A stretch of 64,000 nt of DNA, taken from assembly GCA_024734495.1 (NCBI GenBank), contig JALMQS010000102.1, positions 12,440,223 to 12,504,222 on the forward strand, given 5' to 3'. Positions 54,196 through 64,000 of this stretch are shown here, one piece after another (position 1 is the stretch's first letter; every line of letters starts with the position of its first letter). Source of the DNA: Forficula auricularia. Taxonomy: Eukaryota > Arthropoda > Insecta > Dermaptera > Forficulidae. Below the pieces are notes generated by a model. That model did not search any database. It worked only from the letters and a program-made list of their open reading frames with translations, and was not told where the DNA came from. The position numbers and the translations under genes are program-made.

Positions 54196-55123
54196 GGGTG
54201 GGGCAAAAAGTATCACCTGATGTTCTTTTGCTGTATTTTGTTTTTTATTCATAAACTTTGATTCTGCTTGTGAAATTTGTTTATTTAATCCATTAGAATT
54301 TATTCCTTCAAGTCGAGAAAATGATATCGGCCAAAGTGGCGGCCGCCAGAGTTGATGACCATACGGGCCTGCTATAGCATTTTCTATCACTTCTGCCAGA
54401 ACATCGGATGGAAAGGCTCTCGCATTCTTTGCGAATATTCTCCTTAAGGGCTTCACTAGTCTGAGGCTTGTTGACGTAAACCCGCGACTTCAAAAACCCC
54501 CATAAAATTAAGTCTGGAACGATTAGCACCGGGTGATCTGGCCGGCCAGTGCAAATTCCCAAAACGAGAGATTAAGCGCCCCGGAAATGCTTCCTTCAGA
54601 ATATTGGTTGTAGCTCAAGTAGTAAAAGTGCCGTTGTACCGTCCTGTTGGAACCACATGTTCTCCAGTCCCAATTCATCCAATTGAGGAAGAAAAATTCG
54701 CTAAACATGGCTCTGTAGCGGGCGCCGTCCACAGTCGTCGTTTGGCCCGCGACGTTCTCAAAGAAAAATGGCCCGATGACTCCTCCAGCGTAAACAGCAC
54801 ACCACGCAGTAACTTTGAGCGGGTGTAATGGCTCTTCGTGGGTGATACACGGATTTTCGGTGCCCCAGAAACGATTATTTTGTTTATTCACGTAACCGCT
54901 AAGATGGAAATAAGTCTCATTGCTCATGATAATTTTCGATGAAAAATCGTCCTCCTGGAATGCAAACAATTATTCCTCGTTCATGCGGAGTAAACCGATT
55001 CATGGCTTGTCGATTTGTATTCTGCATTTGTTTACTTCACAAATGTCAAAAAAGAATTGACATTTGGTGCCATTTGCAAAAGTTATAGCGTTTTCCAATA
55101 GGGTGATTACTTTTGCCTCACCC
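54196..55123 (-). mobile_element. Tc3-like transposon, 928 bp, TA target
   Basis: Terminal repeats GGGTGGGGCAAAAAGTATC and, from the other side, GGGTGAGGCAAAAGTAATC, each flanked by TA (54194-54195 and 55124-55125). It encodes a damaged transposase on the minus strand. It is shorter than usual, because the DNA-binding N-terminus is largely missing. Confidence 0.85.
54200..54990 (-). pseudogene. Tc3-like transposase remnant
   Basis: From 54969 downwards: MSNETYFHLSGYVNKQNNRFW, PLHPLKVTAWCAVYAGGVIGPFFFEN, VDGARYRAMF; in a second frame ENMWFQQDGTTA (second catalytic aspartate intact); then in a third PDLILWGFLKSRVYVNKPQT (third acidic position kept). The first catalytic position, normally SDE, reads SNE, so an aspartate is replaced by asparagine. 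With at least two frameshifts and that substitution it cannot be active. Upstream of 54969 only a short NRQ-type piece of the N-terminal half is readable. Confidence 0.85.
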
Positions 55124-55424
55124 TATATTAGATAAATTAAAGCTATTTAAATTACGCGTAAAATTATAAAAATTTAATCTATTTAGATTAAGTATATCCG
55201 GTACTAGCGCATGTCAAAAAACAGCTCCGGGATCACTTTTAAATATCCTTAAAACTCGTACTTTTTTCGATTTTTCCCATTTTGACCATGAAGGAGCACG
55301 TTTTCGACAAAGACCACTCTATACATTTCTAAACTAGATTAAATTTACTACAATGTAAACAAAGTTTCATCTTAATTGGATAATGGCAACACGTGCAAAA
55401 ATTACGTTTGAAATTTGGTTTCAT
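55124..55424. other. Unrecognised stretch
   Basis: GACCATGAAGGAGCACGTTTTCG and CGACAAAGACCA (55283-55317) recur inverted at 58472-58505, so part is a dispersed repeat. Confidence 0.5.
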
Positions 55425-55743
55425 TATTCACACTAGTTTTTGAGCTAGCTCGTCTACAAAAATTTGATAACGCACCGACTAAAGGACAACCAGACAACCG
55501 GACGGACGGACAGATTAACAGACATTTTGACAAAACAATTATTATCTCGAAAAATATTTATAATGTTTTCGATGTTCACTTATTAGAGCTTTTTTGTAGA
55601 GCAAACTGCCATGGTTTCGCTCAATTTTTCCAATCAAACTAGTTTCAGCCGTTTTTGAGATATTTCGAAAAAAAGAAGGAAAAAAAACACTTTTTTCATG
55701 CACGATTACAATACTTGACCATACCCTGTATGGTAAAGTAAAA
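55425..55743 (+). repeat. Family G repeat, second copy
   Basis: Matches 32785-33068 from CACTAGTTTTTGAGCTAGC to CCTGTATGGTAAAGTAAAA. Confidence 0.8.
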
Positions 55744-55744
55744 A

Positions 55745-56155
55745 AGACGTATTTAAGTTTCGGTCTGTTATCATCATCATCATTGAGTATACAGTCCTAA
55801 GACTGGTTTGATGCAACAATCCGTCTCCACTCGACTCTGTCCCCCGCCAGCTGTTTGACCTCTCTAAATGTCTGGCATCCCTTATCCCCAATTATTTGGT
55901 TGAAATATTCTAATCTGGGTCTTCCCTTTTCTTTCCCACCTCCCCCTCCAAGATATCCTTAAGCAGTCCCCCATGTCTCAGTGTGTGCCCCATCATCTGA
56001 TCTCTTCTCTTCTTCAGACTTTTCCACAAGGTTCTTCTTTCTCCGATTCTTCCAAGAACTTCTTCATTTGTATCCATCCATTTGATATTCATCATTCTTC
56101 TGTAGCACCACATTTCGAAAGCCTCTAATCTCGTTTCTCCGCTTCTCTAATTGTT
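55745..56155 (-). pseudogene. LINE reverse transcriptase C-terminus with 3' UTR
   Basis: Same LINE as 1-433 and 29820-29975. 55910-56155 gives EAFEMWCYRRMMNIKWMD, TNEEVLGRIGERRTLWKSL and GHTLRHGGLLKDILEG; a frameshift in the purine-rich run near 55930 leads to RLEYFNQIIG, then CQTFREVKQLAGDRVEW to the stop near 55805. The UTR includes CATCATCATCATTGAGTATA (reverse strand). It lacks the catalytic core. Confidence 0.85.
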
Positions 56156-57069
56156 CAGAGTATGTTATTTAATTTACTAGATAAGGTAATGGCACCCGCC
56201 AGAGTTAACATTAAGTTTAACAAAATCTGTTTTCTGCTCACCCAATATTCCTCACCTCGAATTCATTACGCCCATTTGGTTTTGAATTAACTAGAGACCC
56301 ACCCTCTCACCCACCGGTTAAGCAGCTTATATATAGATAATATTGTTTTGTATAGATATGGATATACAATATAGATAACGTGCAAGAGTATAGAATATAT
56401 GCATATTTATAGAATATCTTCATCAAAGCAAGTTAATAGGTTAATTAAACAATGAGATTTTAGATAAGAGAGAGATCAATTTCTATTTCAAACTCGAAAT
56501 AATAATTTTCTGTGTTCTCCAAACATTGCTTGAAGAGGAATGAAAGACCAGCCTGGACCAATTCATTCATGTCCAGCTGGCAGGTTTACTGTCACTCTCT
56601 TTTATATTAATTTCAAAATTATATATGCTGATTTGAATAAGCCTAATTGAATTTAAGTCAGTTGTTGAATCATAATTATTAATTCTAATTGATTGATTGT
56701 TTAATCATTAATTTGTTTTGTTTACAATATTTTATGGATTATTTATTTACATTATTGAAAAAGTAAATAAAGTTTTATTTTAGATTTTTTTATTACACTA
56801 TATTATAAATTATAATATTAAAAATTATAATTATTACTAAATACTTTTCTTCATTTATATTTGGTTTTTGAAAGATGAATATTATATAAGGAAAAAAATG
56901 GAGAAAATTTTGAAAACTTTATTAAGACATTCTGCAGATTTTGGTAATTTGGCAATTTTCTTTTTTTTTTATGAAAATGATGAGATAAGGAGTTACACCA
57001 AAAAGGTGCAACTCCTAAAGGCCTGGGTTGGCCCCTCCATTGTGAAAAGAAGAAGAAAGAATTTTATGG
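56156..57069. other. AT-rich spacer
   Basis: Mostly AT-rich and non-coding. From about 56990 the sequence (CCTAAAGGCCTGGGTTGG) is probably the 3' UTR of the LINE on the minus strand. Confidence 0.4.
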
Positions 57070-57758
57070 GCTGGGCTGAGGTCGAAGGTATCTGTGGATA
57101 GGGGTCTTAAAAAGCTGAAGGTTATAAGTCGCGGGAAAGATGGTGGCAGGGAGCGAGTTCCAGTCTCTGGAGGTCATAGGGATAAAAGAGTTGGCGAAAG
57201 CGCTTGTTAGACTTTTATCCAATTTGACAGCGAAGGGGTGCTGAGCGTTTAAAAAACCGCGTGTTTCTCGTAAAGAGGGCATTAGGGGGGATAATTGATT
57301 TCAGCTCGACTGAACAGACACCGTGATAGTATCTGTAGTACAGGGAAAGGGCAGAAACGGTTCTTCAGTGAGTTGGTTAGATTCAGGTCTCCTATTAGTT
57401 TAATTGCTCGCTTCTGAATCGCATCCAGTGTAGCAAGAGAATGCTTGGAGGCACCCCTCCACAGATGAGAGCCATATTCGAGACAGGGACGAATTTGAGC
57501 CTTATACAGTATAAGAAGTTGACTGCGAGTATAACAGCGTCTAGACATAAATAGGAGACCAATCTTGCGCGCTGCAGCTTTAGCAGTGGTTGAGATATGG
57601 TCATTCCATGAAAGGTCAGACCCTAGAGTTACGCCTAGAATTGAAATTTTATCCCTGAATTCTAGTGAGTTTGAGTCGAATGATATGTTTGGGAGGTTTC
57701 TATCGACGCGCCTAGAAATAAGGCAACACTGAGTTTTCCCTGTATTGAAGTTAACTAA
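57070..57758 (-). pseudogene. CR1/Jockey-like LINE reverse transcriptase, C-terminal half
   Basis: Before the gap the frame reads VNFNTGKTQCCLISRR, then ISILGVTLGSDLSWNDHI, AKAAARKIGLLF, LLILYKAQIRPCLEYGSHLW and LDAIQKRAIKLIGD: the thumb region after the RT palm. After a frameshift at a C run near 57300, YYRYYHGVCSVELKSIIPP continues, then TRGFLNAQHPFAV and SFIPMTSRDWNSLPATIFPA...LFKTPIHRYL, ending near 57070. The RT catalytic motif lies inside or beyond the N gap. Apart from that shift this is one of the better preserved LINE pieces here. Confidence 0.85.
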
Positions 57759-57858
57759 NNNNNNNNNNNNNNNNNNNNNNNNNNNNNNNNNNNNNNNNNN
57801 NNNNNNNNNNNNNNNNNNNNNNNNNNNNNNNNNNNNNNNNNNNNNNNNNNNNNNNNNN
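57759..57858. other. Assembly gap (100 N)
   Basis: Exactly 100 N, the usual placeholder for a gap of unknown size. The left side is LINE RT (minus); the right side is the G-rich tract of a family E element (minus). Confidence 0.99.
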
Positions 57859-58465
57859 GCACCCCACCTCCTGCACCTGTTTTGATTCAACCATATGATT
57901 CATTTTTATTCATCCAATTGTTAATAAATAAAACCTATCAAAATGTGTTGTTTTTTCAGAAAATTGAGACCTGCTTATGCGAAATATATTTTTAAATAAA
58001 TTCTTGATTATTTTTTATTCTATTAAATAAATAAAATTCTTTATAAAAACAATTATAAAACGTTTATTAATATTTCTAACGTTTAGGTTGAACAAAATAT
58101 GTTTTAAACCACAATCACAATACTTCTTCAAGGCCTTTGAGAATAAAGGATTTACCCGACCCATTGTCTGCCTGAGCACAAAAGGAAAAGGGAAACCTTT
58201 TTTTTAAACCCTAAGAATGGGATTTGTCTACCTGAGAATAATTAAATTGATTAAGAAAAAACCCATCAAAAACAATTTTCTCGAAGATGAGACCATGACA
58301 GATCGAATTGTCACCCCAAAAATCCCCTAACTCGTGAATTTCATCAAAATCGGTAGAGTCGTTTTCAAAATAGAACCAAGATACAAACATATATATATAA
58401 ACAAATAAATATAAATATAAACAAATAAATAAATATACAATTTTTGCTCGTTTAATAAGAGTAGA
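57859..58465 (-). mobile_element. Helitron-like family E element, cut by gap
   Basis: Reverse complement starts A^TCTACTCTTATTAAACGAGC (58465) and passes TTGTATCTTGGTTCTATTTT, GATCTGTCATGGTCTCATC and CAGACAATGGGTCGGG to GCAGGAGGTGGGGTGC, where the N run begins. The missing end would hold the rest of the G-rich tract and the terminal hairpin. Confidence 0.7.
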
Positions 58466-58724
58466 TAGAATGGTCTTTGTCGAAAACGTGCTCCTTCAAG
58501 GTCAAAATGGGAAAATATCAAAAAAACTGCGAGGTTTTGGGATTTGCGCGAGACAGAAAAACTAGGAAGATTTTCAAACTGGCACAGAGTAAACAGTTTA
58601 GGAGTAATAACTAATCAATGAGATGATTTTTTAAGGTATTTTTTGACATCTTCAGGGGTCGATTACCCCTAAAAACGACTTCGATTTGGCGAGTAAGAAT
58701 TTGACTTTCGGGGTATGTGCACTG
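58466..58724. other. Dispersed repeat fragment
   Basis: 58472-58505 is the inverse of 55283-55317; GGTTTTGGGATTTGCGCGAG resembles the lead-in to the 190-bp array at 2640. Confidence 0.5.
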
Positions 58725-60005
58725 AAAAAACAATTTCTTTATAATAAATATATTGATAGAGTTGAGTATTTTTAATTAGCTCTTGTTTATCCCAAAATAT
58801 TTTATTAATAATCTAGATATATCGAAATCATTCCAAATATGACCAAATTTTTTAGATATTTTATCCAAATATATTATATACTTGAATGATCTATTTTATT
58901 CTATTAGATATCTCTTACTATTAAATGAATCTCTTGTTTACTTCGAGTAAAACCTCTTATTATATCTAAATGAATATCTTATTATCATAAAAAGACTTAG
59001 ATTTTCTCCAAATAGTGATATATTAATAATAAAGAAATTTAAAAAAATTAACAAAAATTTTGTTTACATTATTAATTAATTGTTTTTTTTTTTTTCAATT
59101 TTAAAATCCACTATAAGATAATAAGAAATATTAATATATATTATAATTATTATTATCTATATAAATGGAAAGAGGAAAGAACCAATCGACTTGATTGGGG
59201 AATAATGGATTTGAAATAATTATCGGAAAAGAGGTTTTTTATCTAATTAGATTTTCCTCTTATTAAAAACAAGGACTAAAGATGGAATAAGGACACTCGA
59301 TGGTGGAGAAGTAATCTCCGGAATCGAAGCAAAAATACAATGTATACATTAATTAATGTAAAATAATTGGTTTAATAAAAATTTATCTATATAAATAAAA
59401 ATGTACTGTTATGCTTAAATGATACGTTGAAGGATCTCCGAAAGTTCTTCACCGATTTCTTTGAAATTTTCACACAACATTTCATTCAAATACACGAGTG
59501 TTTTTATGTATAGATATCACACCTGTGGCATGTAAAAAATATTTTTTCGAGGAAACAACGCCATCGACTCTCTGGGGGTAAAATCAAACAAACAAGATGC
59601 CCGATAATAGCTTTTTGGAAATCCATCAAATACACAAGTGTTTTTATATATAGTGTTTTCAATATTATTTTTGCTTAATTTTTGGGCGTCAGCTAGTAGC
59701 TTATAAAAATTAAATTAATTTTTTTTTTATTAATTCAACAAAATGAATAATTAAATTAAATATTTATACAATTCATTTGAATTGAATATAGATTCTACAT
59801 CAAATGAATACCTATAAATGATATAAACTTGAATATGTTTTTATTATAAATAGCGTCATTTTAACTATTAATATATCTAGAGTTGGTCCAAAAATATGAG
59901 AATACTTAAAATACCTATATTATTTATTAATATTGAACAGAGATTTGAATCGATTTCGTCATAATTAACTTCTCCATTTATTCATATTAAATATAATTTA
60001 TACTA
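58725..60005 (+). repeat. Families M and D, plus copy, interrupted
   Basis: CACTGAAAAAACAATTTC start; 58725-59385 equals the inverse of 18545-19305, with family D at 59180-59385. After the Helitron-like insert at 59386-59696 the sequence (59700-60005) is the inverse of 16100-16470. Confidence 0.7.
59386..59696 (+). mobile_element. Short Helitron-like element, A^T ends
   Basis: A^TCTATATAAATAAAAATG start and GGGCGTCAGCTAG^T end, 311 bp, no target duplication: the standard Helitron boundary pattern. A phrase of about 20 bases (AATACACAAGTGTTTTTATA and a near-identical one) occurs twice inside. No strong hairpin is visible before CTAG. No coding sequence. Confidence 0.6.
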
Positions 60006-61239
60006 CTAGCTTCAAGGCCCGCCTTTGGCTTCGCCCCCTGGACCCCCACGTAGCTGCTTTGTTGATATTTTATTAGTAACAGAGAATAAATATAATTGTT
60101 TTATTATAAAGTCTTAAATAGATATAATTTGAGATTCTATTTAACTACAATATTCACTCATAACAAATATTTAAAATGTATTAAAAATCCACTTGTTATC
60201 ATTAAGGGGAAAATAAAAAAAAGTTATATTATATGTAGGTATTATTATAGATAAGAAGACTTGAAAATTACAATTATTATTCATTTTTCTAGACACAAAA
60301 GTATATACAATACAATCTATTTATAAAAAATTCTCTTATTCTCAAGCTTGAGTCGTTTATCATAAAAGAATTTAGTCTTTTTGATTTTAAGTCGATTCTT
60401 CCACGTTTTCAGTAAAGCTTGTCATTAATAGTCAAAATATCAAAAATGGAATGCAATAAGGTTATTCATCTAGTATTAGATAAGAATCGATCGTTATTTT
60501 TGATTTTAAGTCGATTCCTCCATGTCTTCAGCAATGGTTGCCAATAATAATCGAAGAGTCAAAAATCTAATGTAGAATTCTTATTCCTCTATTATTAGAT
60601 ATGAATCGATTGCTATTTTTGATTGTAAGTCGATTCCTCCTCCTCCATGTCTTCACCAATGGCTACCAATAAAAACCGAAACGTCAAAAATCGAATCTAG
60701 AATGGTTATTCCTCGACTGTTAAATGAGAATCGATCATTATTTTTGAATTAAAGTCAACATGAACTGCAAATTGCAAGTGATATCTGATTAATAATAAAG
60801 AAATAAACATATTAATATTTCAAATCAATTTGGATAAAGTTTAGCAACGATCCGTTGAAATTTATTTTTTTAATTTTTGTTTTTAAATGTACTTAAAAAA
60901 ATAGATAGTTTTTTTTTAAATCTTTGTTGCATAATTAAATTCTTCTTCAACGATAATGTGGTTAGAATTATTAAGAATGAATGACTCTTAAAAATCTTAA
61001 AAACAGGGCCGCCAACACATGTTTAGTTTGCTAGTTTAGTTATTTTATTGTTTGGTAAGCTATGTTGGGTAACCTGAATTTTTTTTAGTTTTTCCTGAAT
61101 TTTCCAATTTTCCTGGCAACTTTTCCAATTTTTTTTACGTATTAACCTGAATTGGACTATTACGAACATTTAAAAAAAATTAACCAAATTGAGAGATCTG
61201 CGCTTACAAAGAAACAGAAATTCATTTTTATTATATAGA
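60006..61239 (-). mobile_element. Helitron-like element (family H2), 1234 bp
   Basis: On the minus strand it starts A^TCTATATAATAAAAATG at 61239 and ends CCTTGAAGCTAG^T at 60006; flanking A and T are exactly as expected for Helitron insertion. Near the 3' end GGGGGCGAAGCCAAAGGCGG can fold. The start carries GTAAGCGCAGATCTCTCAA. Internal ~110-bp repeats lie at 60340-60775. No Rep/helicase gene, so it is non-autonomous. Other copies: 42501-44140 (decayed) and 51660-52185 (partial). Confidence 0.75.
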
Positions 61240-62140
61240 TAAATAAATCGTTTTTTTTTCAGTGTAGGAAAGATCTCGTTCCATTTTAATACTAAGCCGA
61301 GACTATGTTAATAAGACAAGGAAGGCCCTTTCTCCTCGAGTCCAGGCACAACAACAAGCTTTGGAATCTTCAATAGACCATTTATAAGCTTACAAAAGAC
61401 CAAATCTCTTTTAGGTTCTTTAGATTTTTCACTTGAAATTAAAGTAGTAAAAGCATAAAAAAAGTATACATTATTTTTTCTTTAAATAAGATAAAAAGAA
61501 TTGGAGAGAATAATTTAATATTGAATTGAATGCCCCTGAATTGGCTCTCTTTGTGTCAAAAGGCGGACAACATTGAGTTTTCTTTTTAATAGTGAATGGG
61601 AATTTCCAATGATTATGTCGAATACCGAGTTCACAAAAGAAAGACTGTATTCGCGAAATTACCTTTTTTTCTTCGAAGGCACTTTATTTGAGGGTTATAA
61701 GAGAGAGAAGCTTTTCATTAGTGGCTTATCTGGCGGTGGAACATTCCCATGTTTTATGGTCGCAATTCGTAAGTTGGCTTTTGGTTTCGAATATTATGAA
61801 TTTTCCTCTTAGAGCTCCAGAAGGAATATGCAAATTCACACAGACACACTTTAAACTTAGTTGGTAGAGCAATGGACATTAATCGGGAATCTACGAAATG
61901 AATTCTATATAATTTATATTATTAAAGGAGATCATAAATTTTCAATCCATTCGGAAATTAAATATTAAAGAGAAGGAGAACATTTAAGGTCAATTATCCA
62001 AATGAAACCGTTTGAAAAAAACCGACTACCCGTACACTGAAAAAACAATTTCTTTATAGTAAATAGATTGATAGAGTTGAGCATTTTTAATGAGCTCTTA
62101 TTTATTTCAGAACCCAACTAACATATTCCATACTCTAGCG
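61240..62140. other. Unrecognised stretch
   Basis: A 79-codon frame (61573-61812; SGLSGGGTFPCF inside) has no domain I recognise; it is preceded by coding-like composition from 61260 but has no continuous frame. 62035-62115 restarts family M (CACTGAAAAAACAATTTC). Confidence 0.4.
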
Positions 62141-62730
62141 CAGAGGTTCCCAACCGGTGGTACGCGGGAACGTTTCAGGTGGTACGACTGAGTGCGTTAA
62201 TTTTTTTAAAGTGACAATTTAATTCATACACTAAAAGTCCCATAAGCAACCGTGTTTTTGTCACTATGACAGCGAAAAAAGTTTACCCTAACTTTTCCAG
62301 CGACAAAATTGAACCTAGCTTTATTTTTTCAATTATGTTTTATTTATTAATTGGTTTTTTAATTTTAAAACCCACTAATAGGTTAAAGCAAATATTATTA
62401 TATTATATTAAAATTAGAAATTTTTTGTTTGTTTTTAATTAACAGGTGTCTAAATCATAACAAAACAGGTGTGTTTACAAATAAAGTGGTTTAAGTGGCT
62501 TTTTTTATATAGCTTGGAAACAAATCTTATTTAATTTTATGTTTTTATTTCAGATCCTATACGATTATTTTTTTTATTTTTATTTTCCTATTTATTTTTT
62601 ATCAAGTTGTTTATAAGAATTGTATTTTTAACAATTGTACTTTTCCTCTAAATTAAATAAACTAATTTATGTCTTAATTTTGTTAATTTTGGGATTTACG
62701 TATTGATTCATTAAATTGTCTTACCGAATT

Positions 62731-62942
62731 ACACTCAAGCTTTTTTTGGGTCGAAGTAAACTTAATATTTTATAATTCGAGTTTTGTTGCCTTTGGGCAA
62801 TTTAACTCAAAAACTACCAGAAAAAATTACTCGCCCTACGGACTCGTAATTTTTTCACAGGTAGTTTTTTTCGTTTAGTTGCCAGGCAACAAAATTCTCA
62901 TTAAAATGTCAAGTTTACTTCGGCAAAAAAAGCTCTCGTGTA
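62731..62942. mobile_element. Long-inverted-repeat MITE
   Basis: ACACTCAAGCTTTTTTTGGG and its near-inverse (CAAAAAAAGCTCTCGTGT) bound arms of about 85 bp, including CGAAGTAAACTT / AAGTTTACTTCG and TGTTGCC / GGCAACA. The centre ATTACTCG...CGTAAT is also self-complementary. AATT lies on both sides, perhaps a 4-bp duplication. Confidence 0.7.
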
Positions 62943-62966
62943 ATTATAAGTGAAAAAAATCATGAC

Positions 62967-63657
62967 ATGAAAAAATTGTTTGCTGATGAAGAATGGCTTT
63001 CAAGATTGGCTTATCTAGCTGACATTTTTGACAAACTCAAAACACTGAACTTGGGACTTCAGGGACCAAACACAACAGCCTTCACAGCCAGTGACAAAAT
63101 AAACTCCTTCAAGAGAAAGTTGGTCCTGTTTTGTTCACAAATACAGGAGGAGAATTTATTTGCATTTCCCACTCTATCATCATTTTTTGAAGAAAATGAA
63201 ATATCTCCAAAAATCAGATGTGGTTGCAGATATCATTGTTCACTTGGAAGGCCTTCAAAAAATCTTTAAGAAGTATTTATCTGAAGATTATTCAAAAGTG
63301 GACTGGATCAGAAAACCTTTTTCGGGAACCTCACCAAATGAATTGGAATTAAAAGAAAGTTTTGTCGATCTTACAGAAGATAGTTCCATGAAAGATTATT
63401 TTAAAGAGAAATATTTAATTAACTTCTGGATCGGATGTAAAACCGGGTATTCTTTAATCTTCCGGCAAGCTCTGCTATTTTGGATGCCATTTGTTACGAG
63501 TTACTTGTGTGAGAGTGGATTTTCTGAACTCTTGTACATAAAAAATAAACATAGAAGCAGAGTAAGTGTTGAAGAGGACTTAAGAGTGAAGATAAGATTT
63601 ATTACTCCTAATGTTGATATGTTAATCACAGGCAAACAACAACAAGTTTCGCACTAA
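62967..63657 (+). pseudogene. hAT (ZBED/SCAND3-like) transposase, C-terminal half
   Basis: Two overlapping frames make one protein: 62967-63210 (WLSRLAYLADIFDKLKTLNLGLQG, the 'LADIF..LN.LN..LQG' motif) and, after a frameshift near 63210, VVADIIVHLEGLQKIFKKYL to 63657. The end carries PFVTSYLCESGFSEL and KNKHRSRVSVEEDLRV, the hAT dimerisation block with its SYLCE-GFS core, and stops after QQQVSH. The BED zinc finger and the first catalytic residues would lie upstream and are not present. One frameshift aside it is well preserved, so the insertion may be fairly recent. Confidence 0.85.
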
Positions 63658-63808
63658 AGACTATAAAAATATATTTTGTATGACGATTAATTTTTTGCTG
63701 AGTTTGTACTAATTTTTTATTTGTATGTTTTTAGACCTATGGGTAATAAATAAAACTGTAAATTAATACCATTTTAATCTTTTTATTTCTACTTTATTAT
63801 AAGCATGT

Positions 63809-64000
63809 TGTAGCGGCTCGCTGTTGCTTTGGCTACGAGCCTTTAGACACGGCCGCTAGATGACTCAGTCAGATCGTTGCGACACTTTTGCATGACTGAT
63901 AATATTTCAGTCATGCTATAGGTGAAGCAATTCGATCTCGACTGAGCATCGAATGGAAGGAGGGGCCAACCACCAACTAGTATCCCCTCCCCCGCTAATT
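63809..64000 (+). mobile_element. 4.5-kb element, second copy, left end
   Basis: TGTAGCGGCTCGCTGTTGCT matches 4447 onward to the window edge with about 90 percent identity by eye; stems TAGCGGC...GCCGCTA and GCATGACTGA...TCAGTCATGC are kept. It gives an independent left boundary. The right end lies outside the window. Confidence 0.8.

Larger units (their letters stand above)
62141..63808 (+). mobile_element. hAT transposon, interrupted, 3' end missing
   Basis: Left end CAGAGGTTCCCAACCGGTGG at 62141, a common hAT terminus. After about 170 bp other repeats intervene (family E-like sequence 62320-62640 and a MITE at 62731-62942), followed by the transposase C-terminal half and a poly-A signal (AATAAATAAAA near 63745). 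The right terminal repeat is not reached, because the second copy of the 4.5-kb element begins at 63809. Confidence 0.75.

Noticed and set aside
58725..61266. One large element bounded by CACTGAAAAAA and TTTTTTCAGTGTA
   Set aside because: The inverted ends are short and T-rich, and the same word occurs alone at 16090 and 62035, so pairing by chance cannot be excluded.
61573..61812. Host exon
   Set aside because: One open frame of 79 codons with no recognised domain, no clear splice sites and transposon sequence on both sides. Left as unrecognised.

Overview
The window looks like repeat-rich, AT-rich intergenic DNA from an arthropod, most likely an insect (a hemipteran would fit, but this is a guess). 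The evidence is the mix of decayed elements: mariner, Tc3-like, hAT, Helitron-like, Penelope-like and several non-LTR (LINE) remnants, plus a tRNA-derived SINE, many short inverted-repeat elements and microsatellites. I see no intact host gene, no rRNA or functional tRNA gene, and nothing bacterial. Every long reading frame I can identify is a transposon remnant. There is one 100-N assembly gap at 57759-57858.

Layout. 1-4.4 kb: LINE end, mariner, microsatellites and a 190-bp tandem array split by a hammerhead-bearing insertion. 4.45-8.95 kb: a 4501-bp GC-richer element of unknown class, bounded as TG...CA with an AATA target duplication; its uninterrupted target is present at 17.43 kb and a second copy starts at 63809. 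9-13 kb: decayed Jockey/CR1-like reverse transcriptase, then 'ACCGACTTC' foldback elements, one split by an 849-bp LTR-like insertion. 13.2-15.3 kb: a Penelope-like element (GIY-YIG domain, inverted ends, hammerhead motifs) with a 788-bp tandem duplication. 16-27 kb: SINE, RNase H remnant, foldback elements, 21-22 kb tandem array, RT and Tc3-like remnants, RLE-type LINE 3' end, second LTR-like copy. 27.8-36 kb: Helitron-like elements with G-rich interiors and a terminal hairpin, interrupted by a hammerhead palindrome and an LTR-like insertion. 36-39.6 kb: a 2.64-kb Stowaway-like element nested in a foldback element. 40-53 kb: more Helitron-like, foldback and inverted-repeat families. 54-64 kb: Tc3-like element, LINE ends, the gap, Helitron-like elements with clean A^T ends, a hAT element, and the start of the second copy of the 4.5-kb element.

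The most interesting system is a group of Penelope-type insertions. Two loci (3.44 and 28.95 kb) carry a clear type I hammerhead ribozyme architecture: CUGAAGA and GAAA cores, a stem II that covaries between them, a GUA cleavage triplet, and a GGUG/CACC stem I. Further hammerhead-like motifs of another design sit in the ends of the GIY-YIG element (13.45, 14.24, 15.15 kb) and in palindromic insertions at 36.3 and 46.6 kb. Four insertions of this kind are flanked by 10-13 bp direct repeats, several read against other copies of the same host repeat in this window.

Nested insertions give a relative order. Foldback elements ('family A') and Helitron-like elements ('family E') are the oldest hosts; LTR-like, Stowaway-like and Penelope-type sequences inserted into them. 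Family letters (A-M) are my own labels.
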